A stretch of DNA of 64,000 nucleotides, from the NCBI GenBank assembly GCA_963702925.1, contig OY969771.1, positions 1,488,001 through 1,552,000 on the forward strand, read 5' to 3'. The position numbers and the translations under genes were made by a program. Origin of the DNA: CAIKMD01 sp963702925 (lineage in GTDB: Bacteria > Pseudomonadota > Alphaproteobacteria > ATCC43930 > CGMCC-115725). The notes beneath the pieces were generated by a model, which was given only the letters and a program-made list of their open reading frames with translations, searched no databases and was not told the DNA's origin. Of this stretch, positions 17,185 through 26,230 are shown piece by piece (position 1 is the stretch's first letter; each line of letters starts with the position of its first letter).

Positions 17185-18347
17185 GGCGCTTTCTCCCCGC
17201 GCGGCAGTTTCATGGCCATCGCCACGACCGCCGCCATCATGACCGCACCGATATAATAAGGTGCGCTTGAGCCGCCCGCCGAATAAACCAGACCGGCGAG
17301 CAACGGGCCGAGCACCCTGGCCAGGCTTTGCGCCGACTGGTTCACCCCGAGAATGCCGCCGCGTTCGTCCGCCGCCGCCGCCTGCGAGACCAGGCTCGTG
17401 GCCGAGGGGCTGAGAATCCCCATGCCGATCGACAGCAAGGCCATGACGATCAAAACCGCCGCGAGCGTGTGACTAAAGGGCAGGCCGAGCAGGCCGATTG
17501 TCAGCAAGCCGGCGCCGCCGATCACCAGCCGCGCCTCGCCGAAACGGCGCGACAAGTGACGGATGCCGCCGCCTTGCACCGCCGCCAGCACGATGCCGAC
17601 GAAGAAGAAGATCCACCCGACTTGCAACGGACCCCAGCCGAAGCTGCTATTGGCCCACAGCGCGAAAGTGCTTTCGAGCCCGGCAAAGGCGCAGGTGGTA
17701 AGGAAGAAGAGAATAATAAGGTGTCGCAGCGCCGGCCGCTTGAAAGCATCCTGGGCGAGCTCGATCCGGCCCGGCCGGTTGGCGAGACCCCTCAGCTCCG
17801 GCGACAGGCTTTCCTTCAGCCGCAGCGAAGCCAGCACCAGCGCGGTCAGCGACAAGATGGCGGCGGCAAAAGCCGGCCGCGCCAGCGCCGCATTGGTCGG
17901 GTCGGAGCCGGCGAGCAGCCCGCCGAAAGCCGGCCCGATGGTGAAGCCCAGGCCGAACGCCGCGCCGATCATCCCCATGGCCTTGGCGCGATTTTCCGGC
18001 GTGGTCATGTCGGTGATATAGGCCTGGGCGGAAGCGATATTGCCGGCGCCCGCCCCGGCCAAAAGCCGCGCCGCGAACAGCATCCACAGCGCGTCGGCAA
18101 AGCCGAGCCAGACATAGGACGCGACCGAGCAGGCCAGGCTCGCCAAGAGAACCGGCCGCCGCCCGACCTTGTCCGACAGCCGGCCGAGAAAGGGCGAGGA
18201 GAAAAACTGCGCCAGCGAATAGCACGCCATCAAGGAGGTGACCTCCAAGGGCGACGCGCTGAAATGCAGCGCGTAATACGGCAAGAGCGGGATCACCACG
18301 CCAAAGCCGACCAGATCGATGAAGACGATGAGAAACAGAATGGCCAT
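17181..18347 (-). CDS. MFS transporter (TCR/Tet-like drug efflux group)
   Basis: The 388-residue membrane protein has about 12 predicted helices. It carries the MFS loop motif GRLSDKVGRRPVLL between helices 2 and 3 and the antiporter-type segment GFTIGPAFGGLL in helix 5. These mark the DHA1 group of proton-driven efflux pumps; the substrate is unknown. It heads a minus-strand operon with the ATM1-type exporter and meaB, so it may export a metabolite or a glutathione-linked toxin. The ATG at 18347 begins directly with the first helix (MAILFLIVFIDLVGFGVVIP). Confidence 0.87.
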   Translation of the reverse strand: MAILFLIVFIDLVGFGVVIPLLPYYALHFSASPLEVTSLMACYSLAQFFSSPFLGRLSDKVGRRPVLLASLACSVASYVWLGFADALWMLFAARLLAGAGAGNIASAQAYITDMTTPENRAKAMGMIGAAFGLGFTIGPAFGGLLAGSDPTNAALARPAFAAAILSLTALVLASLRLKESLSPELRGLANRPGRIELAQDAFKRPALRHLIILFFLTTCAFAGLESTFALWANSSFGWGPLQVGWIFFFVGIVLAAVQGGGIRHLSRRFGEARLVIGGAGLLTIGLLGLPFSHTLAAVLIVMALLSIGMGILSPSATSLVSQAAAADERGGILGVNQSAQSLARVLGPLLAGLVYSAGGSSAPYYIGAVMMAAVVAMAMKLPRGEKAP

Positions 18348-18661
18348 GCGACAGGCGATAGATAGCGCGGATTCGGCGGTGAAAACAGGGCCAGCAACCA
18401 GCGCTCACCCCGTTGCGCCACCGAGCCCCATGGGCTCAATTCAGCAACCGACTCTCCTCATCTCCGGAAGAGAGAAGGGGCTCGGACCCAAAGCGGTCTT
18501 TGCGGGCCATAGACGAGAACGGCCGAGTATGGTGGGTAGCTGACGTAGAGCGCTGATCGCACGGGGGTCCGTTCTGCGCCAATTCTGTTGCAAAACTCTG
18601 TTGAAGGCTTGGCGGAAGAGTGATTCCGTCTCCTGGAGGCGCACGGCGACGGGGGCGGGCG
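18348..18661. other. Intergenic region holding the left end of the IS1182-type element
   Basis: No gene is visible. The right part (from about 18583) is the untranslated left end of the insertion sequence. The left part, near 18489-18510, has a short CCAAAGCGGTCTTTGCGGG segment that looks like a worn copy of a dispersed repeat also hinted at near 25200. Confidence 0.35.
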
Positions 18662-20149
18662 ATGATGGGGCGGCGCAATCAGGACCAAGGGCACCTGTTC
18701 TACGAGTTTCATCTCGATGAAGCGGTGCCGGACGATCATCTCGTCCGGAAGATCGGTGCGATCCTGGATTTGTCCTGGGTCCACGCGGAGCTTGCGCCTT
18801 ACTACTCCGAGCTTGGCCGCCCCTCGATCGATCCGGTGCTCATGATCCGGATGCTCATCATCGGTTACGTGTTCGCCATCCGGTCGGAGCGCCAGATTTG
18901 CCGGGAGGTTCAAGTCAACCTGGCCTATCGCTGGTTCTGCGACCTGGGCTTGGAAGACAGTATCCCCGATCACTCGGCCTTCTCCCGCGCCCGTAACGAA
19001 CGCTTCCGCGAGAGCGAGGTGTTCCGCCGTGTCTTCGAGCGCGTCGTGGCGTCCTGCATCGCGGCCGGCTTGGTCGGTGGCGAGGGCTTCGCGGTGGATG
19101 CAAGCCTTATCGAGGCCGACGCCAACCGCCAGCGCTCGATCGCAGGCAAAGATTGGCACCGAGAGCGTGATCCTCAACATGCCAGCCGGGCAGCGAAGGA
19201 ATATCTCGCAACGCTCAATGACACCGCCTTCGGTGCGGCGACTGAGGTCGTACCGAAGTTCGTCTCGCCATCCGATCCGGCCGCACAATGGACCGGCGCT
19301 CACAAGGGGCCGGCTTTCTTTGCCTATGCCGATAACTATCTGATCGACGCGCGGTTTGGGGTCATTGTCGACGTCGAGGCCTCACGCGCCGTCCGCCAAG
19401 CCGAGGTTGGCGCGGCACGGACCATGCTGGAGCGCACCGAGGCGCGCTTTGGTCTCAAGCCTCAACGGCTCGCTGGGGATACCGCCTACGGATCGGCGCC
19501 GATGCTGAACTGGCTCGTCGAGGACAAGCAAATCACCCCGCACATCCCTGTCACCGACAAGTCGAACCGAAAGGATGGCACCTTCGCGCGCAGCGATTTC
19601 CGGTACGATGCCGAGAGAGACGCTTACGATTGTCCAGCGGGAAAGGAACTTCGAACCAGCGGCACGGTGCATGAAGGCACGACGCTGCTTTATCGGGCGT
19701 GCAAACTCGACTGCGATCGATGCTCGCTCAAATCACGATGCTGCCCGAAGGAACCCGCGCGCGAGATTCCACGCAACATTCACGAGCGCGCCCGCGACGT
19801 TGCCCGATCGCTCATCGGCACCGAAGCATTCGAGCAGTCGCGGCGTGAACGCAAGAAGATCGAGATGCGCTTCGCTCACTTGAAACGCATCTTGCGGCTC
19901 GGCCGTCTTCGATTACGTAGCCCGCGTGGCGCTCAAGACGAGTTTACACTCGCGGCCATCGCCCAAAACCTGAGGCGTCTCGCCAAGCTGGTCACAGGGC
20001 CGCCACTGCTGGCCGGTCAGCACCTTGCATCAGCGACAGGATGCTAAAGCCGCCGCACCAATCAGGGTAAGCGGAACTCAGGGACTGTCTCGACGCGCTC
20101 AAGAACGTCCGGGCAGATTCCTCGCAATCGCCGACTTTTGCAACGGTAT
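18583..20149 (+). mobile_element. IS1182-family insertion sequence, about 1.57 kb
   Basis: One intact transposase gene lies between imperfect inverted ends: TTCTGTTGCAAAACTC near 18583 and, inverted, TACCGTTGCAAAAGTC near 20149. GTTGCAAAA is the conserved core, at 18587-18595 and 20136-20144. The outer limits are approximate and I could not confirm a target duplication. It lies between the MFS operon and the sensory gene group. Confidence 0.65.
18662..20047 (+). CDS. IS1182-family DDE transposase
   Basis: The 461-residue transposase is full length and uninterrupted. The N-terminal domain has the family opening (LFYEFHLDEAVPDDHLVRKI, then RPSIDPVLMIRMLIIGYVFA). Catalytic acids are visible as Asp in FAVDASLIEADA, Asp in AGDTAYGSAPML and Glu in KKIEMRFAHLKRIL. 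A Cys-rich insert (CKLDCDRCSLKSRCCP) is typical of the family. It cuts and reinserts the element by a DDE mechanism and is probably active. I used the ATG at 18662; the frame runs open to 18620. Confidence 0.93.
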   Translation: MMGRRNQDQGHLFYEFHLDEAVPDDHLVRKIGAILDLSWVHAELAPYYSELGRPSIDPVLMIRMLIIGYVFAIRSERQICREVQVNLAYRWFCDLGLEDSIPDHSAFSRARNERFRESEVFRRVFERVVASCIAAGLVGGEGFAVDASLIEADANRQRSIAGKDWHRERDPQHASRAAKEYLATLNDTAFGAATEVVPKFVSPSDPAAQWTGAHKGPAFFAYADNYLIDARFGVIVDVEASRAVRQAEVGAARTMLERTEARFGLKPQRLAGDTAYGSAPMLNWLVEDKQITPHIPVTDKSNRKDGTFARSDFRYDAERDAYDCPAGKELRTSGTVHEGTTLLYRACKLDCDRCSLKSRCCPKEPAREIPRNIHERARDVARSLIGTEAFEQSRRERKKIEMRFAHLKRILRLGRLRLRSPRGAQDEFTLAAIAQNLRRLAKLVTGPPLLAGQHLASATGC

Positions 20150-20297
20150 CGGCACGAGGCTGACACGTGAGGACGAATTTGAAATGTCTGCTTATTGGCG
20201 ACACGCGGGCACAGGCGGTTCGCGGACCTAATACCGCGGCGGCGCCGAAGCCGAGGCGGCGCTCTGGCAAGACCCTCGTAAGCGAGGCGTCGGGCGA

Positions 20298-22268
20298 CTA
20301 AACCTTCTCTGCGGATGCGCGATCCGCATATCGCTCGTGGCCGCTGCCGCGAAGCGTCAGCGCTATTTGGGCGGTCGCTTCAGGCACGGGAAAATATATC
20401 TCGAAGCGCGTGCCCTCGCCGCGTGCGCTCCGTACGTCAATGCGGCCGCTATGGCTGGTGACGATGGCATGAACAATGGAAAGCCCGAGGCCGGTCCCCT
20501 GTCCCACCGGCTTCGTGGTGAAGAACGGTTCGAAGATGCGTTGCCGGACTCCCTCCTCTATCCCCGCACCCGTGTCGAGAACCGACAGGCAAATCTCTCG
20601 ATCAAAGGACGCATCCTCTCGGGTATCGAGAATCACTGTGACCTTTCCAAGCTGATGTCCAATCGCTTGGGCCGCGTTCATTATCAGATTGGTGACGAGC
20701 TGTTGGATCTGCGAGGCATCTGCCATGATCGGCGGCACCGGCGCAATCCTTGCCTCAAGCCGAATTGTCGAGGGTACGGTCGCACGCATCAGCTTCAACG
20801 CCTCGTTGACGATTTCCGCAACGTCGCATATCCGCTTGTCCACCTCCTCATTACGGCTGAAGGCAAGGATGCGCTTGACCAGATCGCGTGCTTGCTGACT
20901 GGCATCAAAGATGGTTTCGAGATTGGCGCGAAGCGGGCTATCGATCTCGAACTCGCGTGCCGTAATCTTGCTCAAAGCCATGATAGGCACCAACGTGTTA
21001 TTCAGATCGTGCGCGATACCGCCCGCGAGCGTACCAAGCGCCTCGAGCTTTTGCGAATGCATGAGTTGTTTTTCAAGCTCGCGTTCGCGCTGCTGGGCGA
21101 GATGCAACTCGGTGATGTCCTGTACTGTCGCGAAAAACCGGATGGGCCTGTCATTTTCGTCGAAGTCCATGCGATGTTCGCAATGGAGTATCCGTTCTGC
21201 TCCGCCCGGCCGATGGATGCGGAAATCAAAGGGCGGTACAGCCCACCCCTTCACGGCCGCCCTGCTGCTATCGATGAATTCCTGTCGATCTTCGGGATGG
21301 ACGAATTTTGCCAGATCCAGGCACGACGCCAACGGCGAGGTGTTTGTGAGGCCCCAGATTATGAGGAATTCATCCGAGTAGAAGGTGGCGTTGTTGACGA
21401 GATCGTGCTCCCAGCACCCCACATGCGCAATCCGCTGCGCCCGAGCCAGATTTTCTCGGCTCCGCATTAATTCCTGTTCCACGCACTTTTGCTTGGTGAT
21501 GTCGCGGTAAGTACCGACTCTCCGCATTGGCGTCCCGGTATCGTCCAAGATCACATCCAACTCGCTGTAGATCCATCGAATTGTTCCGTCCGAACTGAGG
21601 ATTCGAAATTCCGTCGGCGATGCCGGTAACCCGTGCTCGGAAGCATCCATCGCGGCCCCGTATTTATCGCGGTCGTCCGCGTAAACGAGCTCCAGGAACT
21701 CGTCCCGCGACGGCACGGGCGCCGCCTCATCTAATGCGAAGAGTCTGTAGGTTTGTGCCGACCAAGTAACGTGACCGGTGCGCAAATCGCGCTCGAAACT
21801 TCCAGTGCCGGAAATCCGCTGCGCTCGCTCCAATCGCTCGCGGCTATTCCGTAATTCCAGTTCGGCTTGCCGGCGCGGCGTTATATCGCGGATCGCCGCG
21901 ATGACGACGGCCTTACCCGGTCCGTGATACGGGCTCAAGCTGATTTCGACCGGCACTTCGGTGCCGTCTTTTCGCAGCGCCCAGAGATCAAGCCCCGTTC
22001 CCATCGGACGAATGCCGGGTTTGTCAAAATAGCGGCGCATCTGCTCGCCATGGGCATGGCGCAGGCGCGGCGGCAGCAGCCGATCGATCGGCAGATCGAG
22101 CATTTCATTTCTATCGTATTGGAAGAGGCGCTCGGCCTGTTCGCTTGCAAGCTCAATCACGCCCTCGCTATTGACGACGAGGACAGCATCCGGCATCGCC
22201 GCGAGAAACCTTTTGAATTTCGCCTCGGTTGCCGCGAGGGCCGTGGTTAGTTTGGCCAGGTCGTCCAT
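20298..22268 (-). CDS. Multi-PAS sensor histidine kinase (NtrB-like core)
   Basis: This soluble 656-residue kinase has three PAS domains at about residues 20-135 (LAAMPDAVLVVNSEGVIELAS), 150-260 and 275-395. A HisKA domain follows with the phosphoacceptor His in LAGGIAHDLNNTL near residue 420. The HATPase domain has N-box LVTNLIMNAAQA, G1 DTGAGI and GQGTGLGLSIV. There is no membrane helix or receiver domain, so it senses a cytoplasmic signal and must pass phosphate to a response regulator encoded elsewhere. The PAS domains lack an obvious heme or flavin signature. The ATG at 22268 was chosen because the upstream extension is low-quality sequence that overlaps another frame. Confidence 0.88.
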   Translation of the reverse strand: MDDLAKLTTALAATEAKFKRFLAAMPDAVLVVNSEGVIELASEQAERLFQYDRNEMLDLPIDRLLPPRLRHAHGEQMRRYFDKPGIRPMGTGLDLWALRKDGTEVPVEISLSPYHGPGKAVVIAAIRDITPRRQAELELRNSRERLERAQRISGTGSFERDLRTGHVTWSAQTYRLFALDEAAPVPSRDEFLELVYADDRDKYGAAMDASEHGLPASPTEFRILSSDGTIRWIYSELDVILDDTGTPMRRVGTYRDITKQKCVEQELMRSRENLARAQRIAHVGCWEHDLVNNATFYSDEFLIIWGLTNTSPLASCLDLAKFVHPEDRQEFIDSSRAAVKGWAVPPFDFRIHRPGGAERILHCEHRMDFDENDRPIRFFATVQDITELHLAQQRERELEKQLMHSQKLEALGTLAGGIAHDLNNTLVPIMALSKITAREFEIDSPLRANLETIFDASQQARDLVKRILAFSRNEEVDKRICDVAEIVNEALKLMRATVPSTIRLEARIAPVPPIMADASQIQQLVTNLIMNAAQAIGHQLGKVTVILDTREDASFDREICLSVLDTGAGIEEGVRQRIFEPFFTTKPVGQGTGLGLSIVHAIVTSHSGRIDVRSARGEGTRFEIYFPVPEATAQIALTLRGSGHERYADRASAEKV

Positions 22269-22486
22269 GAACGGCGCCCTGCTTGCTGACCGATGGTGTC
22301 GGGGTATCCCGCCTTGCTCGCGGCCAAAGCGTCGTTGGTCATGATGCCCGACCCGAGCACGGCAGTCCCATAGGCCTGAAGGGCGACGAGCATATTTTCC
22401 GTCAATCGGTTTCGAGCTGAGGCAAGAAGTGCGATGCACGCGACGATATTCACGAGAAAGCCTCTAAGGCCGGCATGGTCTGCCAT
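22247..22486 (-). CDS. Possible small protein between chemoreceptor and kinase genes
   Basis: A 79-codon frame opens with ATG at 22486 behind ACAGGAC and overlaps the kinase start by 22 bases. The product has one hydrophobic stretch (GFLVNIVACIALLASA) near the N-terminus. I do not recognise it. The position between two signalling genes on the same strand supports it only weakly; it could be spurious. Confidence 0.3.
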   Translation of the reverse strand: MADHAGLRGFLVNIVACIALLASARNRLTENMLVALQAYGTAVLGSGIMTNDALAASKAGYPDTIGQQAGRRSWTTWPN

Positions 22487-22530
22487 GGTCAATGTCCTGT
22501 GTTCAGTCGAGCCTTTGAAATTTGCGAGCG

Positions 22531-23883
22531 TTAAGCGGCGCGGATCGTCGCGAAGAATCCTTCGACTTCGCTACGCAGTCCTTCGGATTGCCGCGTGAGT
22601 TCTCCCGCGGCCGACAGGAGGCCGCTCGCCATTTCACCGGTCTCGTTTGCCGCTTTATTGACCCCGCTGATGTTGCTCGAAACCTCCTGCGTGCCTTTGG
22701 CCGCCTCTTGGACATTGCGCGCGATCTCTTTCGTTGCAGCGCCTTGCTGTTCCACGGCCGCAGCGATCATGGTGGCGATCTGATTGATCGAGGTGATCGT
22801 GGTAGCGATCTCTTGAATTGCTCCCACCAATTCTTTTGTCGCGCCCTGAATCTCGGCGATCTGCTGGCCAATTTCCTCCGTCGCCTTGGCGGTCTGATTG
22901 GCCAGGTTCTTGACTTCGGCCGCAACGACCGCGAAGCCTTTGCCTGCGTCGCCCGCACGTGCCGCCTCAATCGTCGCGTTGAGCGCCAGCAGATTGGTTT
23001 GGGAAGCGATGTCCTGGATGAGCTTGACCACCGTGCCAATCTTTTCCGCCGCCGCAGCTAGACTTTGAACCGTCGTATTGGTCTGGTTGGCCTGGTCGAC
23101 CGCTTGGCCCGCGATCTTGGCGGATTCGGCGACCTGGCGCCCGATTTCCATCACCGAAGAGGAGAGTTCCTCCGTGGCGCTGGCAACCGTCTGAACATTC
23201 GCCGAGGCTTGCTCTGAGGCAGCGGCGACCGCCGTGGATTGGGCGCTGGTTTGTTGGGCATTACCGGAAAGGGTGTTGGCTGTGCTCTGCACCTGGTTGG
23301 CCGCGCCGGCGACCGCGCCAAGCGCGGTCTTCGACTTGCCGCCGAACTCTTCGATCGCTTTCGTCACTTTGTCTTGGCGCTGCTGCCGTTCGGCAAGCAT
23401 CGCCTCCTGGTACACCGAGATCGCATAATCCATATCGAGCATCACCGCCGCGTTGACGGCCGTCTGAACAGCGCTCAACTTGGTAGGCTTCCAGCGATAT
23501 GACTTCACCGCCAGTTCCTGAAGCATGGCCAGCACAAGATTGTAACCGCCGATATACCATCGCGGTTCCAGCCCAATCTTGTTGTGAATGAGGCCGATGG
23601 TGCGGACGCCGTTGATATACGTGTCATCAAAACGGCCGTTGAACAGCCGGCCCCAGTGCGAACCCTGCGCCGTCTTGAGGCGTGGAATATCGTTGCCGAT
23701 CATGCGCGCCAGACTCAGTTCCGATGTCACATGGCGGTAGAATTGATCAAGAATTTTTGGCAATGCCGGCTCGACCACCTTCCAGAACTCGCGCAGATGA
23801 TCGCCGGTTGCCTCATTGATGCGCATGAAACGCAACCGGGTGTCGCGGTCATTCGCTGCGTTGCTCGACATCGTGTTGCTCAT
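22531..23883 (-). CDS. Globin-coupled methyl-accepting chemotaxis protein (HemAT-like)
   Basis: This 450-residue soluble chemoreceptor has an N-terminal globin-coupled sensor domain (about 15-170) and a C-terminal MCP signalling domain. The probable proximal heme-binding His is His100 in GLIHNKIGLEPRWYIGGY, a hallmark of HemAT-type sensors. The signalling hairpin tip reads EKIGTVVKLIQDIASQTNLLALNATIEAARAGDAGKGFAVVAAEV. There is no membrane helix, so it should sense cytoplasmic oxygen (or another gas) and feed a CheA/CheW system encoded outside the window. The PAS kinase gene follows on the same strand. ATGs at 23883 and 23871 are both possible starts. Confidence 0.92.
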   Translation of the reverse strand: MSNTMSSNAANDRDTRLRFMRINEATGDHLREFWKVVEPALPKILDQFYRHVTSELSLARMIGNDIPRLKTAQGSHWGRLFNGRFDDTYINGVRTIGLIHNKIGLEPRWYIGGYNLVLAMLQELAVKSYRWKPTKLSAVQTAVNAAVMLDMDYAISVYQEAMLAERQQRQDKVTKAIEEFGGKSKTALGAVAGAANQVQSTANTLSGNAQQTSAQSTAVAAASEQASANVQTVASATEELSSSVMEIGRQVAESAKIAGQAVDQANQTNTTVQSLAAAAEKIGTVVKLIQDIASQTNLLALNATIEAARAGDAGKGFAVVAAEVKNLANQTAKATEEIGQQIAEIQGATKELVGAIQEIATTITSINQIATMIAAAVEQQGAATKEIARNVQEAAKGTQEVSSNISGVNKAANETGEMASGLLSAAGELTRQSEGLRSEVEGFFATIRAA

Positions 23884-24231
23884 CTATTATTCCTTCAAAT
23901 GAGAGCGGACATTGAGTTGAAATGCACACCGAGTTACCAGTCGATGGGAGAGGCGATTTATTCGGTTTCCACCACTTCCCTAATTTCTTTTGGACGTGCG
24001 ACGTATGATCGCAGCGGTTGGACAAAACTCGATTAAATTCGTCATCAAATGATGAGCCGATAATCTTTTGATGGTTCGCATCGACAATATTCGGGGCAAG
24101 GACACCTTGCCGGAAAAAACGCACTCGCATTCCGCGTATCAAAAAAATAATATCACGCTGGACACGGATGCCGACGTGTCGCGATGTAGAAGAATGCCTA
24201 TCAGGCAACGGGGAGCAATTTCAAACTAACG
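23884..24231. other. Divergent promoter region between the globin chemoreceptor and the Crp/Fnr regulator
   Basis: This 348-bp A/T-richer stretch holds no supported gene and must carry both divergent promoters. A 14-bp palindrome TCATCAAATGATGA lies at 24042-24055 and could be an operator. It does not match the FNR consensus TTGAT-N4-ATCAA. Confidence 0.4.
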
Positions 24232-24966
24232 ATGTCGATTGTCGCGTGTGAGACTTGCAGCTTACGTCGGAAAGAAGCCTTTCATCCGCTTAGTGATGAC
24301 GACCTTGAATTTGTGGGAAGGTTGCGGTCGAGACAGGAAACGCTCGCAGCCGGCGGCTTTCTTATAAAGGCCGGAGAAGCGGCGGCTGGTCTCTATACGC
24401 TCTTCGAAGGCTGGGCCGTTGCGTGCCCCGACATTCCGAATCTTCCCTTCCGTGTAATAGAGATCTTATTGCCGGGGGATCTTGTCGGCATGCAGGGATG
24501 CATCACCGGCAAACACAGTTATTCGGTCGTGGCGTTGACACGGCTCCGCTATTGCGTTCTCAGCCGCTCGCTGCCGGAAAAACTTGCGGAACGCGGCGGG
24601 GCACTTTGCTTGGCGATGATGCGGCATTTGACCGAGGAGCGGTCGCGGCGCGAGAGGATGGCGGCTCTGCTTGGAAGCGGAAGCCCGATCCAGCGATTGT
24701 CCTACCTGTTCTTGGAGACTTTCATGCGTCTCAACGCAATAGGCCTTGCGGATGAAACAATGTGTCTCTTTCCGCTTCGTCGCAACCAGATCGCCGAGAT
24801 TGTCGGATTATCGGAGGTTCATGTTAGCCGCACACTGGTTAAGATGCGAAAAGACGGGTTGATTGATCTCACCAATAACATTCTCATTATCACCTCTCAG
24901 GAGCGTTTGGCTTCCACCGCTGGCATAGAGCCGGTGCGGTTTTCCAAGGGGCGACTGATCCTTTAA
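24232..24966 (+). CDS. Crp/Fnr-family transcriptional regulator
   Basis: The 244-residue regulator has an N-terminal cyclic-nucleotide-like beta barrel (about 20-140, with GGFLIKAGEAAAGLYTLFEGWAV and LPGDLVGMQ). A C-terminal winged helix follows with the recognition helix in NQIAEIVGLSEVHVSRTLVKM. Residues 6-9 are CETC, like the start of the FNR iron-sulfur motif, but the third closely spaced Cys of FNR is missing. Oxygen sensing by a 4Fe-4S cluster is therefore not assured. Other Cys residues occur near 65, 90, 107 and 127. It is divergent from the globin chemoreceptor and may control it; no ribosome site is close to the ATG. Confidence 0.85.
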   Translation: MSIVACETCSLRRKEAFHPLSDDDLEFVGRLRSRQETLAAGGFLIKAGEAAAGLYTLFEGWAVACPDIPNLPFRVIEILLPGDLVGMQGCITGKHSYSVVALTRLRYCVLSRSLPEKLAERGGALCLAMMRHLTEERSRRERMAALLGSGSPIQRLSYLFLETFMRLNAIGLADETMCLFPLRRNQIAEIVGLSEVHVSRTLVKMRKDGLIDLTNNILIITSQERLASTAGIEPVRFSKGRLIL

Positions 24967-25196
24967 GCGCCGCTCGCGGCTTGCCGCAATTGGCAGCGGA
25001 GCATCGCTGACGCACTGGATCCTGCGGGGAAAGTGTGTCTGGCGGGGCTAGCCTTTGGCCACCCGAACTTAGGAATGGCAGGATCGGCGGAGAGCCCGAT
25101 TGTCATTAGAAGAGAAGGAAGACACGGCCGCGGAAGGAGCAAAGGCCGCAAGAGTGAGCACGCACAGGGCCGTAAGTTCGCGTCTGTGGATAACCT

Positions 25197-25220
25197 TACG
25201 TCCGCTCGGCGCCCAAAGCG
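25197..25220. repeat. Short dispersed inverted repeat
   Basis: The sequence has arms GTCCGCT and AGCGGAC around CGGCGCCCAA. Related worn pieces (AAAGCGGTC and GTCTGCTTATTGGCG) flank the IS1182 element near 18495 and 20183. It is probably a fragment of a genome-dispersed palindromic repeat and lies in the 276-bp gap before the CDF gene. Confidence 0.35.
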
Positions 25221-25242
25221 GACGCTCGACGCGATGCTGTTT

Positions 25243-25875
25243 CTAGCTGGCCACGATGGGGTCGTCGTGATCGGGGTGGCCGCAGACAATCCTTTCCGGC
25301 CACATCAGCTCTTCACGGGAGGCAAAAACCTCGAGGGCGGTCGTGGCAATGATCCACAGGGCGATGCAGCCGGCAATAATCGGGTCGAAAAGCGGGCGTC
25401 CCGTCGCGATCACCAGCAGCCCAGCGACGACCGGCGCAAGCGAGACCCAGACATCGCCCATGTTGTGGAGATAGGCCAGCCGGATCGCGGCATTATCGCG
25501 GCCCGGCGCCAGAAGGAGCCGCGCAACGCCCCAATTGGCAGCGGCGGCGAGCCCGCCGATGGCAACGGACACGGATCCCTGAACCGAAGCCGGATGAAGG
25601 AAGCGGCCCGTCGCTTGCCATAGCACCACACCGCTAACCGCGATGAGGCCGGCCGAATTAAACGTGTTGGCAACGCGCAAAAGGTTTCGCGACAGGCCTT
25701 GGGATAGGATGAATGCCAAATAGAGAAAGATGAGCGCCATCTCGTCGGACAAATTGTGAATGCTATCCATGACGAGGCTGAGGCTGTGAGCCTCTAGTCC
25801 GGCCACGCCTTCGACCATGAAAATCGCCGCGTTGAGGATGGCGGCGGCGGCGAGGGGCTTTCGATAATGAGCCAT
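25243..25875 (-). CDS. Cation diffusion facilitator (CDF) family transporter, short form
   Basis: This inner-membrane protein of 210 residues has about five or six helices. Paired metal-site motifs are visible: DSIHNLSDE in helix 2 (HNxxD) and YLHNMGDV in helix 5 (HNxxD). These bind Zn, Co or Cd in CDF antiporters, which expel divalent metal in exchange for protons. Usual CDF proteins have around 300 residues. This one stops soon after helix 6 and lacks the cytoplasmic metal-sensing C-terminal domain. The ATG at 25875 follows GAGGAG. It lies 18 bases downstream of a small membrane-protein gene and near the DUF2946/TonB locus, which suggests metal homeostasis. Confidence 0.85.
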   Translation of the reverse strand: MAHYRKPLAAAAILNAAIFMVEGVAGLEAHSLSLVMDSIHNLSDEMALIFLYLAFILSQGLSRNLLRVANTFNSAGLIAVSGVVLWQATGRFLHPASVQGSVSVAIGGLAAAANWGVARLLLAPGRDNAAIRLAYLHNMGDVWVSLAPVVAGLLVIATGRPLFDPIIAGCIALWIIATTALEVFASREELMWPERIVCGHPDHDDPIVAS

Positions 25876-25893
25876 CAAGGGTCTCCTCAGGTG

Positions 25894-26130
25894 TCAGCCG
25901 CGCGGCGTGATTGGTCCGCCGAGATTGTACGGATAGCTGAAAAATTTGAAATAGTGATCATAAGAGAAAGCGCAGATGCCGAGCAGCGCGAACCCGAGGA
26001 CAAGGACAATGCTCGCATTACGCAAGAGCCGCCAGCGATGGAGCCATTTGCGCCTCTGCCGAGCGCGTGTGGCGGCAGGGCCTTCGCCGCGCACAAAGCG
26101 GCGCGCAGATCTCGAACGATGCCTAGCCAT
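25894..26130 (-). CDS. Small basic single-pass membrane protein
   Basis: The predicted 78-residue protein has a very Arg-rich N-terminus (about 1-36), one membrane helix (NASIVLVLGFALLGICAFSY) and a short aromatic tail (DHYFKFFSYPYNLGGP). The positive-inside rule places the N-terminus in the cytoplasm. I do not recognise a family. It precedes the CDF gene by 18 bases on the same strand, so the two are probably co-expressed. The ATG at 26130 has a fair GGGGTGGAAA site; the frame is open further upstream. Confidence 0.5.
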   Translation of the reverse strand: MARHRSRSARRFVRGEGPAATRARQRRKWLHRWRLLRNASIVLVLGFALLGICAFSYDHYFKFFSYPYNLGGPITPRG

Positions 26131-26230
26131 TTTCCACCCCGCGGCGGGGCCGCTGCAATGCTGTGGACGGATAACAAAACATAGTGATATAACGCAAGAC
26201 CGACTAAACAAGTGTCCGCGAGAACGAACG

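Noticed and set aside
14716..17256. Very long + strand reading frame (846 codons)
   Set aside because: It is the antisense shadow of the MeaB and ABC exporter genes in GC-rich DNA; the product is His/Arg/Ala-rich with no domain.
24042..24055. FNR box in the divergent promoter region
   Set aside because: The palindrome TCATCAAATGATGA differs from TTGAT-N4-ATCAA in sequence and spacing.
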